Origin: Haloechinothrix aidingensis
GTDB lineage: Bacteria > Actinomycetota > Actinomycetes > Mycobacteriales > Pseudonocardiaceae
Assembly: GCF_013450155.1 (NCBI RefSeq)
Contig: NZ_JACCKD010000001.1
Coordinates: forward strand, 62,001 to 126,000
DNA length: 64,000 bases
Direction: 5' to 3'
The notes beneath the pieces were generated by a model that was not told where the DNA came from, did not search any database, and was given only the letters and a program-made list of their open reading frames with translations. Positions 31,971 through 40,939 of this stretch are shown here, piece by piece. Position 1 is the stretch's first letter. Each line of letters begins with the position of its first letter. Made by a program: the position numbers and the translations under genes.

Positions 31971-34900
31971 TCAGCCCTCCATGTGGATCGGGTGCTGCTG
32001 GCTGGAGCCCAGGACGTCCTGGAAGATCGTGTCCAGCTCACCGAAGTTGCCCTCGTCGACGTCGAGGTCGAACAGCTCGGCGTCACTCGGAAGGGCCGGG
32101 GCGGCCGGGGCCGCCGGAACGTCCGAGCGCTCCTGCGCGGGCACCGCGGGCGACTCGGTCACCATGGCGGGGCCGCTGTCGGTCATGACCTCGAGCCCGG
32201 ACAGGTCACCCTGGCTCGGCGCGAGGAAGTCGACCTGGTCGGCCTCGAGGCCGCTTGCCACGTCCTCGGCTGCCACCGCGTCCGCGGACGGCACGGCGGT
32301 CAGGTCCTGCCCGGCCGTGGCGGGAGCGGCGTCCAGGTCACGCGCACGCGACGTGGGCAGGCCGTCGATCGCCTGGGGCTGCAGCATCGGGCTCAGCTGG
32401 CCCGGCCCGAAGCCGGGAACCTCCAGCGGCATCGGAACGGCGGCGCCGGCGGGCCCACCCGAACGGCCCATCTCGGCTCCGTCCATACGCGGCAGCTCGG
32501 CGGCGCCCATCTCGGCCCCGTCGAACACGAGGTCGATCTGCGGGACGTCACCGGCGAGGTTGATGTCCGTGGTGTTGGTGCCAACACCCACGGCCTCACC
32601 GAAGGCGGGCAGCGAGAAGTTGAACACCTGCACCAGGGCACCCAGCGGCAGCTGGTTGTCCGTGCCGGACAGCGACCCCTGGTCACCGGCGGTCGTGTTG
32701 GTGCCGCCGACCGTGCCGATGGTGGTGTTGTCGCCGGTGCCGTGCGAGACGCCACCCAGCGTGGCGGCGTTGCCGAACACCTGCGCGACAGCAGCGGCGG
32801 GCACGTCGAAGATGTTGCCGGACAGCGACCCCTCCTCGCCGGAGGTGGTGATGTCGCCACCGGAGGAGGACTCCGTGTAGTTGAAGCCGGTGCCGGTGGC
32901 CGTGGCCGTCAGCGAGCCGGCGTTGCCGAAGCCCTGCGCGATGGGCAGGCCCTGCGCGCTCAGCACGTTGCCTGCCACCGAGCCACTGTCACCAGCGGTG
33001 TCGGTGTCGCCACCGGCATTGCTGATGACGTCGTTCATCCCGTCGCCCTCGGCGGTGCCGATCCAGGACGCGGCGTTGCCGAACAGGGCGCCGGAGCCAC
33101 CGAACGGGGCGGAGATCACGTTGCCGCCGAACGAGCTGTCGGTGCCGTCCGTCGCGGAGCTGCCGCCCGCGTCGGAGGTGGTCACGCTGTCCGAGGTGCC
33201 GGAGGCGTTGCCGATCCAGGACGCACCGTTGCCGTGGCCCTGCAGCGGCAGCGCGAGTGCGCCGTTGGCGATGTTCCCGGAGCCGTTGCTGTTCGCGCCG
33301 GTCGTCGAGGTGTCGCCACCGGCAGCGGTCTCGCTGACGTTCGTGGCGTCACCGCTGGCGTTGCCGCCCCAGACACCGCCGATGCCGAAGGCCTGCACCG
33401 GGCCCGAGACAGCGGCCTGCACGATGTTCGCCGACAGCGTGGAGCCGTCACCGGAGGCCTCGTAGTTGCCGCCCGCGGTCGTCGTGGTGTCGCCCTCGGC
33501 TTCGCCGTGGCCGTTGCCGATCCACGCACCGCCGAGGCCGAAGCCCTGCGCGGGCAGCGCGACGGGGGCCGCGATGATGTTGGAGCCAGCGACCGCGTCG
33601 TCGTCGATCGTGCTGCCGTCGCCACCCGAGGAGACGACCTTGGTCTCCTCCGCGGAGCCTTCGCCGGAGCCGATCCAGGAGCCGCCGACGCCGAAGGTCT
33701 CGACCGGCGCCGCGACCGGGGTCTGCACGACGTTGCCGCCACCGACCGAGTCCTCGCCGCGGGTGCCGTTGTAGCCACCGGCCTCGACGTTCTTGTCCTC
33801 GGTCGCGGTGCCCTCACCGGAGCCGATCCAGCTGCCGCCGATGCCGAACGCCTCGATGGCGCCCGCGAGCGGGGCGTGCGCGCTGTTGCCGCCGAGGAAC
33901 GAGTCGACACCGCTGGTGTAGGTGCCGCTGCCGGCGTCGGCGGAGTTGGAGTTCTCCGCGTCCGCCTCCGCGTCACCGATCCAGGAGCCGCCGACGCCGA
34001 AGGCCTCCACCGGAAGCGCGACCGGAGCGTCGACCATGTTGCCGCCACCGACCGACTCGTCACCCGAGGTGTTCGAGAACGCACCGGCCTTGGTGTCGGT
34101 CTCGTTGCTGTTGGTGCCCTCGGTGCCCGCTGCCGCGGTACCGATCCAGGTCCCGGCGATGCCGTGGCCCGTGCCGTTGCCCGCACCCTCCGGCTCGACG
34201 ATGTTGCCCGAGAGCACGCTGTCGTCGCCGTTGGTCTGGGTGTAGGTGTCGATGTCGTTCATGCCGGGACGGGTGCCCCCGCCGGTGGCCGACACCGAGT
34301 TCTCCTGGTTGTGGCTGTCGGCCTTGCCGATCCACGAGCCCGCGCTGTTGTTCAGCGCGAGCGGTGTGGCCAGCGGCCCCGCCCCGACGTTGCCGGAGCC
34401 GACGCCGTCCGCACCGTCGGTCGCGATGGAGCCGCCGCTCTGGGTCTGCGAGTCGCTGCTGCTGCCGTCCGCCTCGGCCGAGCCACCCCCGGCTGCGGCG
34501 TTGTTGTTGAACTGCAGCGGCGTCGCCCAGTGCCCGGCGAGCACGTTGCCGGACAGCACCCCGTCGGAGCCGTCCGTGGTGACGTCGCCGCCGGTGGTGG
34601 TGTCCTGGTCCGCGTTGTTGTTCGTCGAGCTCGCGTCCCCGCCGATGGCCCCGGCGTTGTTCGCGACCTGGATCGGAGCGGCCCAGTCGAGGTCGATCAC
34701 GTTTCCGGCAAGAGTGTCACCCGTGCCGCTCGTGTGGATCTCGTGGGAGTTGTCGGTGGACTGCGACGAGTCGCCGCCCTCGACGTGCGCGTCGCCGAGA
34801 ATGCCGATCGCGTTGTTGCTGAATTGGATCGGAACGACGAGGTCCGCGGCGATCTGGTTGCCGGTGAGCGGCCCGTCGGACCCCCCGTCGTCGCAGCCCT

Positions 34901-35360
34901 GCCTGCCGGAGGCATCGCAACGCGGCGCCGCCGCGCCTGCCTGGCCGGTGACCGGTGCCGTGGCCTCCTCGACATGCTTGGTGGCTTCGGTCAGCGGCTT
35001 CGCGATCTCCGCGGGTGCGCCATCGGTTACCTGGCCCGTCGGCACGGGTGCCGAGCCGACCCCGGACTCCTCGGAACGCGAGGTGGCGCCGGCGTCACTG
35101 AGCCCGTCCGTCACCGGCTCGGTGACGTCCTTGGTGCTGATCTCCTCGTTGAATTCCGGGAGATCCTGCTGGTCCTGCCCGAGCACGCCGACGGCGTTGT
35201 TCTCGGACTGGATCGGAACCGAGATCGACCCGTCCAGCGGGCTCGCCGGTGACTTGTCCGGGTCGACATTCTCATCAGCGGATGCGATGCCGGTACCGAG
35301 CATCAGCAGACCACCGGTGACCAGCGCGGTCTGGAATCCACGCTTCGCCCAGTTCTGCAT
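31971..35360 (-). CDS. Giant exported chaplin-like repeat protein
   Basis: This is a secreted protein of 1129 residues with a signal peptide (about 1-28, ending GTGIASA). Residues about 40-950 consist of around 16 degenerate repeats, spaced about 55-60 residues, of the form G-N-x8-P-x6-G/N-N-x5-IG-x-A. Examples are LTGNQIAADLVVPIQFSNNA, GNMVDAPVALPVEAFGVGG (followed by SWIGDAEA) and GNVISAPFGGSGALFGNA. This resembles the chaplin unit (GNxxQVPVxxPVNVCGNxxxVxG) without its cysteines. Linkers are rich in Gly, Ser, Thr and Asp. The last 180 residues are Pro/Ala/Asp-rich and end acidic. There is no LPXTG or membrane anchor. It probably forms a beta-structured surface fibre or coat, which is inference. 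The start has AAGGAG about 9 nt upstream. Confidence 0.85.
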   Translation of the reverse strand: MQNWAKRGFQTALVTGGLLMLGTGIASADENVDPDKSPASPLDGSISVPIQSENNAVGVLGQDQQDLPEFNEEISTKDVTEPVTDGLSDAGATSRSEESGVGSAPVPTGQVTDGAPAEIAKPLTEATKHVEEATAPVTGQAGAAAPRCDASGRQGCDDGGSDGPLTGNQIAADLVVPIQFSNNAIGILGDAHVEGGDSSQSTDNSHEIHTSGTGDTLAGNVIDLDWAAPIQVANNAGAIGGDASSTNNNADQDTTTGGDVTTDGSDGVLSGNVLAGHWATPLQFNNNAAAGGGSAEADGSSSDSQTQSGGSIATDGADGVGSGNVGAGPLATPLALNNSAGSWIGKADSHNQENSVSATGGGTRPGMNDIDTYTQTNGDDSVLSGNIVEPEGAGNGTGHGIAGTWIGTAAAGTEGTNSNETDTKAGAFSNTSGDESVGGGNMVDAPVALPVEAFGVGGSWIGDAEADAENSNSADAGSGTYTSGVDSFLGGNSAHAPLAGAIEAFGIGGSWIGSGEGTATEDKNVEAGGYNGTRGEDSVGGGNVVQTPVAAPVETFGVGGSWIGSGEGSAEETKVVSSGGDGSTIDDDAVAGSNIIAAPVALPAQGFGLGGAWIGNGHGEAEGDTTTTAGGNYEASGDGSTLSANIVQAAVSGPVQAFGIGGVWGGNASGDATNVSETAAGGDTSTTGANSNGSGNIANGALALPLQGHGNGASWIGNASGTSDSVTTSDAGGSSATDGTDSSFGGNVISAPFGGSGALFGNAASWIGTAEGDGMNDVISNAGGDTDTAGDSGSVAGNVLSAQGLPIAQGFGNAGSLTATATGTGFNYTESSSGGDITTSGEEGSLSGNIFDVPAAAVAQVFGNAATLGGVSHGTGDNTTIGTVGGTNTTAGDQGSLSGTDNQLPLGALVQVFNFSLPAFGEAVGVGTNTTDINLAGDVPQIDLVFDGAEMGAAELPRMDGAEMGRSGGPAGAAVPMPLEVPGFGPGQLSPMLQPQAIDGLPTSRARDLDAAPATAGQDLTAVPSADAVAAEDVASGLEADQVDFLAPSQGDLSGLEVMTDSGPAMVTESPAVPAQERSDVPAAPAAPALPSDAELFDLDVDEGNFGELDTIFQDVLGSSQQHPIHMEG
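32560..35240 (-). repeat. About 16 degenerate chaplin-like repeats
   Basis: The units are about 165-180 nt each in the coding strand, with repeated words such as GGCTCCTGGATCGG (Gly-Ser-Trp-Ile-Gly). Repeats 7 to 10 (around 33500-34050) are the most alike, suggesting recent expansion. Confidence 0.8.
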
Positions 35361-35569
35361 GAGTATATTTCTCCTTCGTTAGTTCTTTCGAGATTCCCGT
35401 TGAGGGTGGGGATCGGGTACTGGAATGAGCAGGGCAGCACCCGGCGAACTGCGGACGCAGAATTGTCCGCGGGGGATGAACGCGAGACGGAGAGGCCGGC
35501 CGACGGTGCGGTCACTGGATGCGCAGCGCGAGGCATGCGCTCGGACCGGCGGTCTCGCGGTGAATAACC

Positions 35570-36592
35570 TCAGTCAGGTGTGACGCCGGGCTGCTGACCC
35601 GGCTCGAACGGCACCCGGCTGGCGCCGTCCGTCGCGCCGTGCGTCTCAACGACGTCCGCGGCTTTACTGAAACCCAGGATAGAGGTCAGCGGTGTGTGAT
35701 CCACGGTGTGCGCAGACCCGATACTTCCTGTGGCCGGGACGGACGAGGGCGCGGAACCACTCTCGGAAGAGTGCGCCATCACCTCGTGCAGCGCGGAGCT
35801 GGCTCCGGCGCCGACGGAGTCGTCGTCCCGCGGGACGGAGTCCGCCCCGCTCTCGATCACCGAGGTTGCGTCGTCACGCACGGCGCCTGATTCTTCGTCG
35901 ACGACCTCGGCCGCGTCGCCATCCGTGTCCCGGACGGCAGCGGCATCCTCGGACTGTTCGGCTTGATCGCTCGTTCCACCCGGAAGGTCGGCGATGTCGT
36001 CGACACCGGGGCTGAACCAGTCACGGAACCGCTCAGGCAAGTCAGAACTTCCGTCGAGCCGGTCGAACCGCTCGGCGGCATCGTCTTGCCACAGCAGCAG
36101 GCGCTCGATCGAGTCCGCCGTCATCGACAGCGATTCCTCGAGCCGGTCCTGCGTCCGTTCACCGCGCTTACGCAGTGTCACCCGGTCCGACCCGATGGAC
36201 TCGGCCGACCCGGCCACGGTGCTGTCACCGCGGTCGGCTCCGTGCTCGTCCGTTTCCGAAGCGTCTTCCGACTCGGCGTCGGAGGACTCCTCGTGCGGTT
36301 CGCCGCCCGTGCGCAACGAGTCGGCGACCCGGTCGAGGTTGGAACGGGTCCAGGAGGATGCTTTCTCACCGACGTCGCGGAGGTCGCCGTCCGATTCGAC
36401 GGCGTCGTCCTCGACAGTCCATACCGTGGAATGACCCGACTGCTCGAGACTCGCGGACTCGGCACTCGCGGTCGAGATCGTCCAAGCCGCTGCGGTGCCC
36501 GCCACCGTGCCACCAAGCACGATCAGCGCACGGGTGCACCAACGTCGCACGCGCATACCGCGCTTCGCGATCGCTGAAGCCACCTCGGTCAC
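35570..36592 (-). CDS. Acidic exported protein upstream of the repeat protein
   Basis: The family is not recognised. The protein of 340 residues has a signal peptide or signal anchor (basic RVRRWCTR, then a hydrophobic stretch ending ISTASA at about residue 43). The rest is very rich in Asp, Glu and Ser, with one helical central part (RVTLRKRGERTQDRLEESL, then SIERLLLWQDDAAERFDRL) and a disordered end. The GTG at 36592 has AAGGAAG close by. The same strand and a 209-bp gap to the repeat-protein gene suggest related function in the envelope, possibly co-expression, though the gap is long enough for a separate promoter. Confidence 0.7.
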   Translation of the reverse strand: MTEVASAIAKRGMRVRRWCTRALIVLGGTVAGTAAAWTISTASAESASLEQSGHSTVWTVEDDAVESDGDLRDVGEKASSWTRSNLDRVADSLRTGGEPHEESSDAESEDASETDEHGADRGDSTVAGSAESIGSDRVTLRKRGERTQDRLEESLSMTADSIERLLLWQDDAAERFDRLDGSSDLPERFRDWFSPGVDDIADLPGGTSDQAEQSEDAAAVRDTDGDAAEVVDEESGAVRDDATSVIESGADSVPRDDDSVGAGASSALHEVMAHSSESGSAPSSVPATGSIGSAHTVDHTPLTSILGFSKAADVVETHGATDGASRVPFEPGQQPGVTPD

Positions 36593-36946
36593 CGCAACTT
36601 CCTTGCTCTCGACTCGAACTCTGGACGTGTGCGACCCCGACAGCCACTCGAAACCTCAGGCTGGCCGGCGAGTGACCCCCGCCGGCAGGCGATCGCACAG
36701 AGTGTCCACACACGCACCTGTCGTGGTGCGTGATGTCGAGAGTGGCAAACGGCGCACCGGTCTCGCACGCAACACGCGAACAGTGACCCTGATCGTGTGA
36801 CAAACACGGAGTGCCATCGCGTACTACCGCGCGTGATCGAACGACTGCCCGCACGCACCGCAGCCACAGTCACCCGCACGCCGCATGGTCCGCGAAAATT
36901 CGAGAATCACCACGCCAACGCACCGCAAGCTCGATACGGTGGCACT
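36593..36946. promoter_or_regulatory. Divergent region with two dyads
   Basis: This 354-bp gap separates the acidic protein gene from the AI-2E transporter gene. It contains a perfect dyad CACGCACC-TGTCGT-GGTGCGTG (36711-36732) and a hairpin GCCGGCG-N9-CGCCGGC (36664-36686). Near the right end TACGGT at about 36935 precedes the GTG start by few bases, so the transporter may be leaderless. Nothing else is apparent. Confidence 0.4.
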
Positions 36947-38326
36947 GTGACCAAGAACCTTCCCGCCGCGGACGACGAGGTGCAGGACCCGCAGGCAGCC
37001 GGGACCGGAACCAGGCAGGCCACCGGCAACGAGTCCGCACCCGGCGCGGCTACCGAACGGGGCGACCTCGCCGAGTCCACCGACGGCAGGGGCACGCCCG
37101 AACAGGACCCCGCAGGCGACTCACTGAGCAACGCGGCCGTCACCGAGCTCGTCCCCAAAGGCTTCCGGGTCGCCGCCGCGTTCTCGTGGCGCTTCCTCGT
37201 CGTCGCGGCGGCGGTGGCGGTGCTCGGCTGGCTCGTGGCCGAGCTGTCCATCGTCGTGATCACACTGAGCATCGCGCTGCTGCTCGCCGCGCTGATGAAC
37301 CCGGCCGTCGATGCCCTCGAACGCGCACGGATGCCGCGCGAGCTGGCAGGAAGCATCGTCCTCGTCGGCGGGCTCGGACTGCTCGGCGGGGTGATCGCCT
37401 TCGTGGTCACGCAGTTCACGCGCAACCTGCCCGAGATGCAGGACCACATCAACGAAAGCCTCGACCAGTTCCGGCAGTGGATGACGACCGGGCCGCTCGG
37501 GCTGGACACCGCGGATATCCAGGGCTTCGTCGACCAGGCGGTCAGCTTCGTCCAGGAGAACCAGGCGTCGCTGACCAACCAGGCGCTGTCCACGGCAGGC
37601 GTGGTGGGGCAGATCGTCACCGGCATCCTGCTCGTCCTGGTCATCCTGCTGTTCTTCCTGCTGCACGGCGAGCGCATCTGGGCGTTCCTGACGCGCGGCG
37701 CCCCGTCCTACGCGCGCGCCCGCGTCCACCTGGCAGGCAGGCGCGGCTTCGAAACTCTCGGTAAGTTCATGCGCGCCACCGTCATCGTCGCCGTCGTCGA
37801 CGCGCTCGGTATCGGTGTCGGCCTGGCGATCGTGGGGGTGCCCCTGGTCATCCCGCTGGCGACGCTCGTGTTCCTCGGCGCGTTCGTCCCCATCGTCGGC
37901 GCCGTCGTCACGGGGGCGGTCGCCGTACTGGTCGCGCTGGTCACCGTCGGCTGGATCGGCGCGCTTGTCGTCCTCGGCGTCGTGATCGCCGTCCAGCAGC
38001 TGGAAAGCAACATCCTGCAACCGTTGCTGCTCGGCAGGGCCGTGCGGTTGCACCCGCTGGCGGTCGTACTGGCGATCACGGCAGGCGTGTTCATCGCGGG
38101 CATCATCGGTGCGCTGCTTGCCGTGCCGCTGCTCGCGGTGATCACTGCCGCGGTGAAGTCCCTGACGCAGGAGACGCCGGAGGAACCCCGGCAACCGCAC
38201 CTCCCGAAGTTCGCCCGCAAGCTCGCCCCGAACCTGGTGCGGAAGCAGCACGGCAGCGAGCACCCCGAGCCGGAACAGGCCGCCGACCGGCCCGAAGAAC
38301 CCCCGGACCCCGAACCACGCCAGTGA
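36947..38326 (+). CDS. AI-2E family transporter
   Basis: This is a polytopic membrane protein of about 459 residues of the AI-2E/PerM family. It has a disordered N-terminus of 65 residues, then paired spans (VVAAAVAVLGWLV, LSIVVITLSIALLLAALM), a cytoplasmic or amphipathic linker (PEMQDHINESLDQFRQWM), and the typical later motifs GKFMRATVIVAVVDALGIGVGLAIVG, VPLVIPLATLVFLGAFVPIVGAVV (quoted in parts GAFVPIVGAV) and QQLESNILQPLLLGR. Members export varied compounds or ions; the name does not prove autoinducer transport. The GTG at 36947 begins shortly before the hydrophilic tail. Its stop overlaps the kinase start by 4 nt (GTGA), forming an operon with the two-component genes. Confidence 0.9.
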   Translation: MTKNLPAADDEVQDPQAAGTGTRQATGNESAPGAATERGDLAESTDGRGTPEQDPAGDSLSNAAVTELVPKGFRVAAAFSWRFLVVAAAVAVLGWLVAELSIVVITLSIALLLAALMNPAVDALERARMPRELAGSIVLVGGLGLLGGVIAFVVTQFTRNLPEMQDHINESLDQFRQWMTTGPLGLDTADIQGFVDQAVSFVQENQASLTNQALSTAGVVGQIVTGILLVLVILLFFLLHGERIWAFLTRGAPSYARARVHLAGRRGFETLGKFMRATVIVAVVDALGIGVGLAIVGVPLVIPLATLVFLGAFVPIVGAVVTGAVAVLVALVTVGWIGALVVLGVVIAVQQLESNILQPLLLGRAVRLHPLAVVLAITAGVFIAGIIGALLAVPLLAVITAAVKSLTQETPEEPRQPHLPKFARKLAPNLVRKQHGSEHPEPEQAADRPEEPPDPEPRQ

Positions 38327-39531
38327 CCAGCCCGACCACCTACCTGAAGGCCCTGACCCGCGACCCGACCACCGCACTGTGGTGGGGCGCGGTGGCGTTA
38401 CGTGCCATCCTGCTCTCGTTCGCCATCGGCGCAGTCAGCGTGCACAGCGACGACTACCAGCGACCGTGGCTGGCCTGGACGGTCCTCGGCACCATGTGCG
38501 TGTGGACCCTGCTGACCAGCATCGCCTACATCCGCGGGCGCTGGCGGCGCGCCTGGCTCGTCGTCCTCGACGTCGTCCTGGCCAGCGCCCTGATGCTGAC
38601 CTCCCCGCTGCTGCTCACCGAGCAGATGTACGCGGAGCAGGCACCGCTGATCACCACTGTGTGGGTCGGGGCGATGCCGGTCATCGCGGGCATCCGGTTC
38701 GGCCCGGCCGGTGGCGTCCTCGCAGGCGGCTACCTCGCGGTGGGTACGGGCTTCGCGCAGATGCGGGTGGATCTCGACGTCGTCCGGGACGGGGTACTGC
38801 TCGTGGCCAGCGGGCTGGTCGTCGGGCTGGCGGCGGAGGCCCTTCGGCGCGCCGCGGTCGCCCTCGCGGAGGCGGAACGCGCCGAGGCGGCGCGCGCCGA
38901 ACGGGAACGGATCGCCCGCTCGATCCACGACAGCGTTCTCCAGGTACTCGCCCGCGTCCGCAAGCGTGGCGCCGAGGTCGGCGGTGAGGCTGCCGAGCTC
39001 GGCGAGCTGGCAGGCGAGCAGGAGATCGCGCTGCGCTCGCTGATCGGCACGAGCACCGACCTCGGTCAGGGCCGGGGTGAGCGGGACGCGGGCGACCTGG
39101 GGGCGCGGCTGCGCATGCTGGCGACCTCCACTGTGCGTATCTCGGCGCCTGCCTGCGAGGTAACGCTGCCCGACCACGTGGTGGCTGAGCTCGAGGCCGC
39201 GGTGCGGGAAGCCCTGACCAACACCGCCAAGCACGCAGGCAGCGACACCGGTTCCTGGGTGCTCGTCGAGGACCTCGGTTCCGAGGTCGTCGTCAGCGTG
39301 CGCGACAACGGCCCGGGCATCGAGGCCGGCAGGCTCGAACGTGCCGAGGAAGAGGGCAGGCTCGGCGTCGCACGCTCGATCAAGAGCCGGGTGCACGAGC
39401 TCGGTGGCACCGTCACGCTCGACACGGCCCCCGGAACCGGTACCGAGTGGGAACTGCGTGTCCCGCGTGACCGTCCATCCCGTCAGGAGCGAGCGGAGCC
39501 GAACCGATCAGGCAAAGGGGCACGGGTATGA
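38323..39531 (+). CDS. MacS-like sensor histidine kinase
   Basis: This is a membrane sensor kinase of 402 residues. It has about five membrane spans in residues 20-170 with little periplasmic sequence, a DesK-type dimerisation region with the phosphoacceptor His202 (ARSIHDSVLQVL), and an HATPase domain with REALTNTAKHAG (N box) and VRDNGPGIEAGRL (G1 box). It is of the type called MacS in corynebacteria, thought to sense membrane state. The start GTG and stop both overlap neighbours (GTGA with AI-2E, ATGA with the regulator), so transporter, kinase and regulator are made together. Confidence 0.92.
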   Translation: MTSPTTYLKALTRDPTTALWWGAVALRAILLSFAIGAVSVHSDDYQRPWLAWTVLGTMCVWTLLTSIAYIRGRWRRAWLVVLDVVLASALMLTSPLLLTEQMYAEQAPLITTVWVGAMPVIAGIRFGPAGGVLAGGYLAVGTGFAQMRVDLDVVRDGVLLVASGLVVGLAAEALRRAAVALAEAERAEAARAERERIARSIHDSVLQVLARVRKRGAEVGGEAAELGELAGEQEIALRSLIGTSTDLGQGRGERDAGDLGARLRMLATSTVRISAPACEVTLPDHVVAELEAAVREALTNTAKHAGSDTGSWVLVEDLGSEVVVSVRDNGPGIEAGRLERAEEEGRLGVARSIKSRVHELGGTVTLDTAPGTGTEWELRVPRDRPSRQERAEPNRSGKGARV

Positions 39532-40190
39532 GCGATATGTCCCTCTCGGTCATGGTCGTCGACGACCATCCGATGTGGCGCGGCGGTGTCGCACGCGACC
39601 TCGAGGAGCGCGGGTTCACGGTGCCCGCGACGGCCTCCGACGCACCGGGCGCGGTGCGGGCGGCCTGCGCGATGCGCCCGGACGTGGTGCTGATGGACCT
39701 CACCCTCGGTGAGACCTCCGGCGTGGATGCGACCAGGGAGATAACCGGGACATTGCCGGACACGAAGGTGCTCGTGCTCTCGGCGAGCGGGGAACACGCG
39801 GACGTACTCGAAGCGGTCAAGGCAGGCGCGTCCGGGTACCTGGTGAAGTCCGCGTCCGCCGAGGAGCTGATCGACGCGGTGCGGCGCACGGCCGAGGGCG
39901 ACCCGGTGTTCACCCCCGGCCTCGCCGGGCTGGTACTCGGCGAGTTCCGTCGCATGGCCGACACCCCGGCGAGCACGGACTCCGCACCACAGGTGACCGA
40001 CCGCGAGACCGAGGTGCTTCGCCTGGTTGCCAAGGGGCTCAGCTCCCGGCAGATCGCCACGAAGCTGAGCATCTCACCGCGCACCGTGGAGAATCACGTG
40101 CAGTCCACGCTGCGCAAGCTGCAGCTGCACAACCGCGTGGAGCTGGCCCGGTACGCCATCGAGCACGGTTTCGACCAGGACGAGGACTGA
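39528..40190 (+). CDS. LuxR-type response regulator, partner of the MacS-like kinase
   Basis: This regulator has 220 residues, with a receiver domain (VMVVDDHPMWRGG) containing phosphoacceptor Asp57 in VVLMDLTLG and Lys in YLVKSAS. The LuxR helix-turn-helix at the C-terminus has VTDRETEVLRLVAKGLSSRQIA. The start overlaps the kinase stop. It likely controls the same operon or envelope genes; the DUF1707 gene downstream has its own promoter. Confidence 0.93.
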   Translation: MSDMSLSVMVVDDHPMWRGGVARDLEERGFTVPATASDAPGAVRAACAMRPDVVLMDLTLGETSGVDATREITGTLPDTKVLVLSASGEHADVLEAVKAGASGYLVKSASAEELIDAVRRTAEGDPVFTPGLAGLVLGEFRRMADTPASTDSAPQVTDRETEVLRLVAKGLSSRQIATKLSISPRTVENHVQSTLRKLQLHNRVELARYAIEHGFDQDED

Positions 40191-40270
40191 CAGCACGCGG
40201 CTCGGCAGCACGGCGCACGCTCAGGGACGGGATCCGGGTCTTCCCCGATTCGCCCGAGCGGCAGGCGCCC

Positions 40271-40283
40271 TAGTATCGGCACC
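40271..40283 (+). promoter_or_regulatory. -10 element of a leaderless transcript for DUF1707
   Basis: A good -10 hexamer TAGTAT (40271-40276) lies 7 nt before the GTG start at 40284, leaving no room for a ribosome site. Confidence 0.6.
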
Positions 40284-40919
40284 GTGAACGGCACCGACAC
40301 ACCCAGCACGGACGGCTCCGTCCCTGCCCGCGAGCTGCGCGTCAGCGACGCCGAGCGGGACTACGTCGTCGGGCTGCTGCAGAAGGCCACCGGTAAGGGA
40401 CTCATCAACCTCGACGACTTCAGCGAACGCGCGGACAACGCCTACGCGGCGCGGACAAGGGCGGAGCTGAACACGGTGCTGATCGACCTGCCCGGCCTGA
40501 TGCACAGGGAGTCGCCGCCTGCGGGGGTGTCCGGCACACCGGCAGGCACCGCCGTACCGGACCGTCGGCTCGAGCTCACCGCGCACTACTCGAGCCTGAC
40601 CCGCAACGGGCGCTGGTACGTGCCCGAGCGGCTGCTGGTGCGCAACCGGTACGGCAGCACCAAGCTGGACTTCACCGAGGCACGGATCGACGGCTCGGTC
40701 GTGCAGGTCGAGCTGGACATCAAGTGGGGCTCGGTACTGATCATCATCCCGACCGAGGCCGCCGCGGACGTCGACGCGATCACCGAGATCAAGTACGGCT
40801 CGCTGGAGGACAAGACGCGCTCGACCGGCACGGCGGGAACGCCGCGGATCATGCTGTCCGGCCGGGTACACGGCGGCTCGCTCGCGATCCGCCACCCCAA
40901 GCGCGGCTGGTGGCGCTAG
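40284..40919 (+). CDS. DUF1707 (SHOCT-like) protein
   Basis: This is a soluble protein of about 211 residues. The N-terminal DUF1707 module reads ELRVSDAERDYVVGLLQKATGKGLINLDDFSERADNAYAARTRAEL (parts ELRVSDAERD and LDDFSERADNAYAART). The C-terminal half has repeating strands (GRWYVPERLLVRNRYGSTKLDFTEARI, quoted in part, IDGSVVQVELDIKWGSVLIIIP) like the DUF2154/LiaF beta-helix. Such proteins are linked to cell-envelope stress systems. The GTG is probably translated without a leader. The gene converges on the sugar kinase gene. Confidence 0.88.
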   Translation: MNGTDTPSTDGSVPARELRVSDAERDYVVGLLQKATGKGLINLDDFSERADNAYAARTRAELNTVLIDLPGLMHRESPPAGVSGTPAGTAVPDRRLELTAHYSSLTRNGRWYVPERLLVRNRYGSTKLDFTEARIDGSVVQVELDIKWGSVLIIIPTEAAADVDAITEIKYGSLEDKTRSTGTAGTPRIMLSGRVHGGSLAIRHPKRGWWR

Positions 40920-40939
40920 CGGTTCGTACCGCACGCGGC

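Noticed and set aside
32560..35240. Regular repeats that could suggest a CRISPR array
   Set aside because: The repeat unit is about 170 nt, degenerate and in frame with a protein; there are no unique spacers of constant length and no cas genes.
31983..35252. Open reading frame of 1089 codons on the plus strand opposite the repeat protein
   Set aside because: It mirrors the codon pattern of the repeat gene, has His/Arg-rich translation without domains, and no ribosome site. The minus-strand protein has a signal peptide and ordered repeats.
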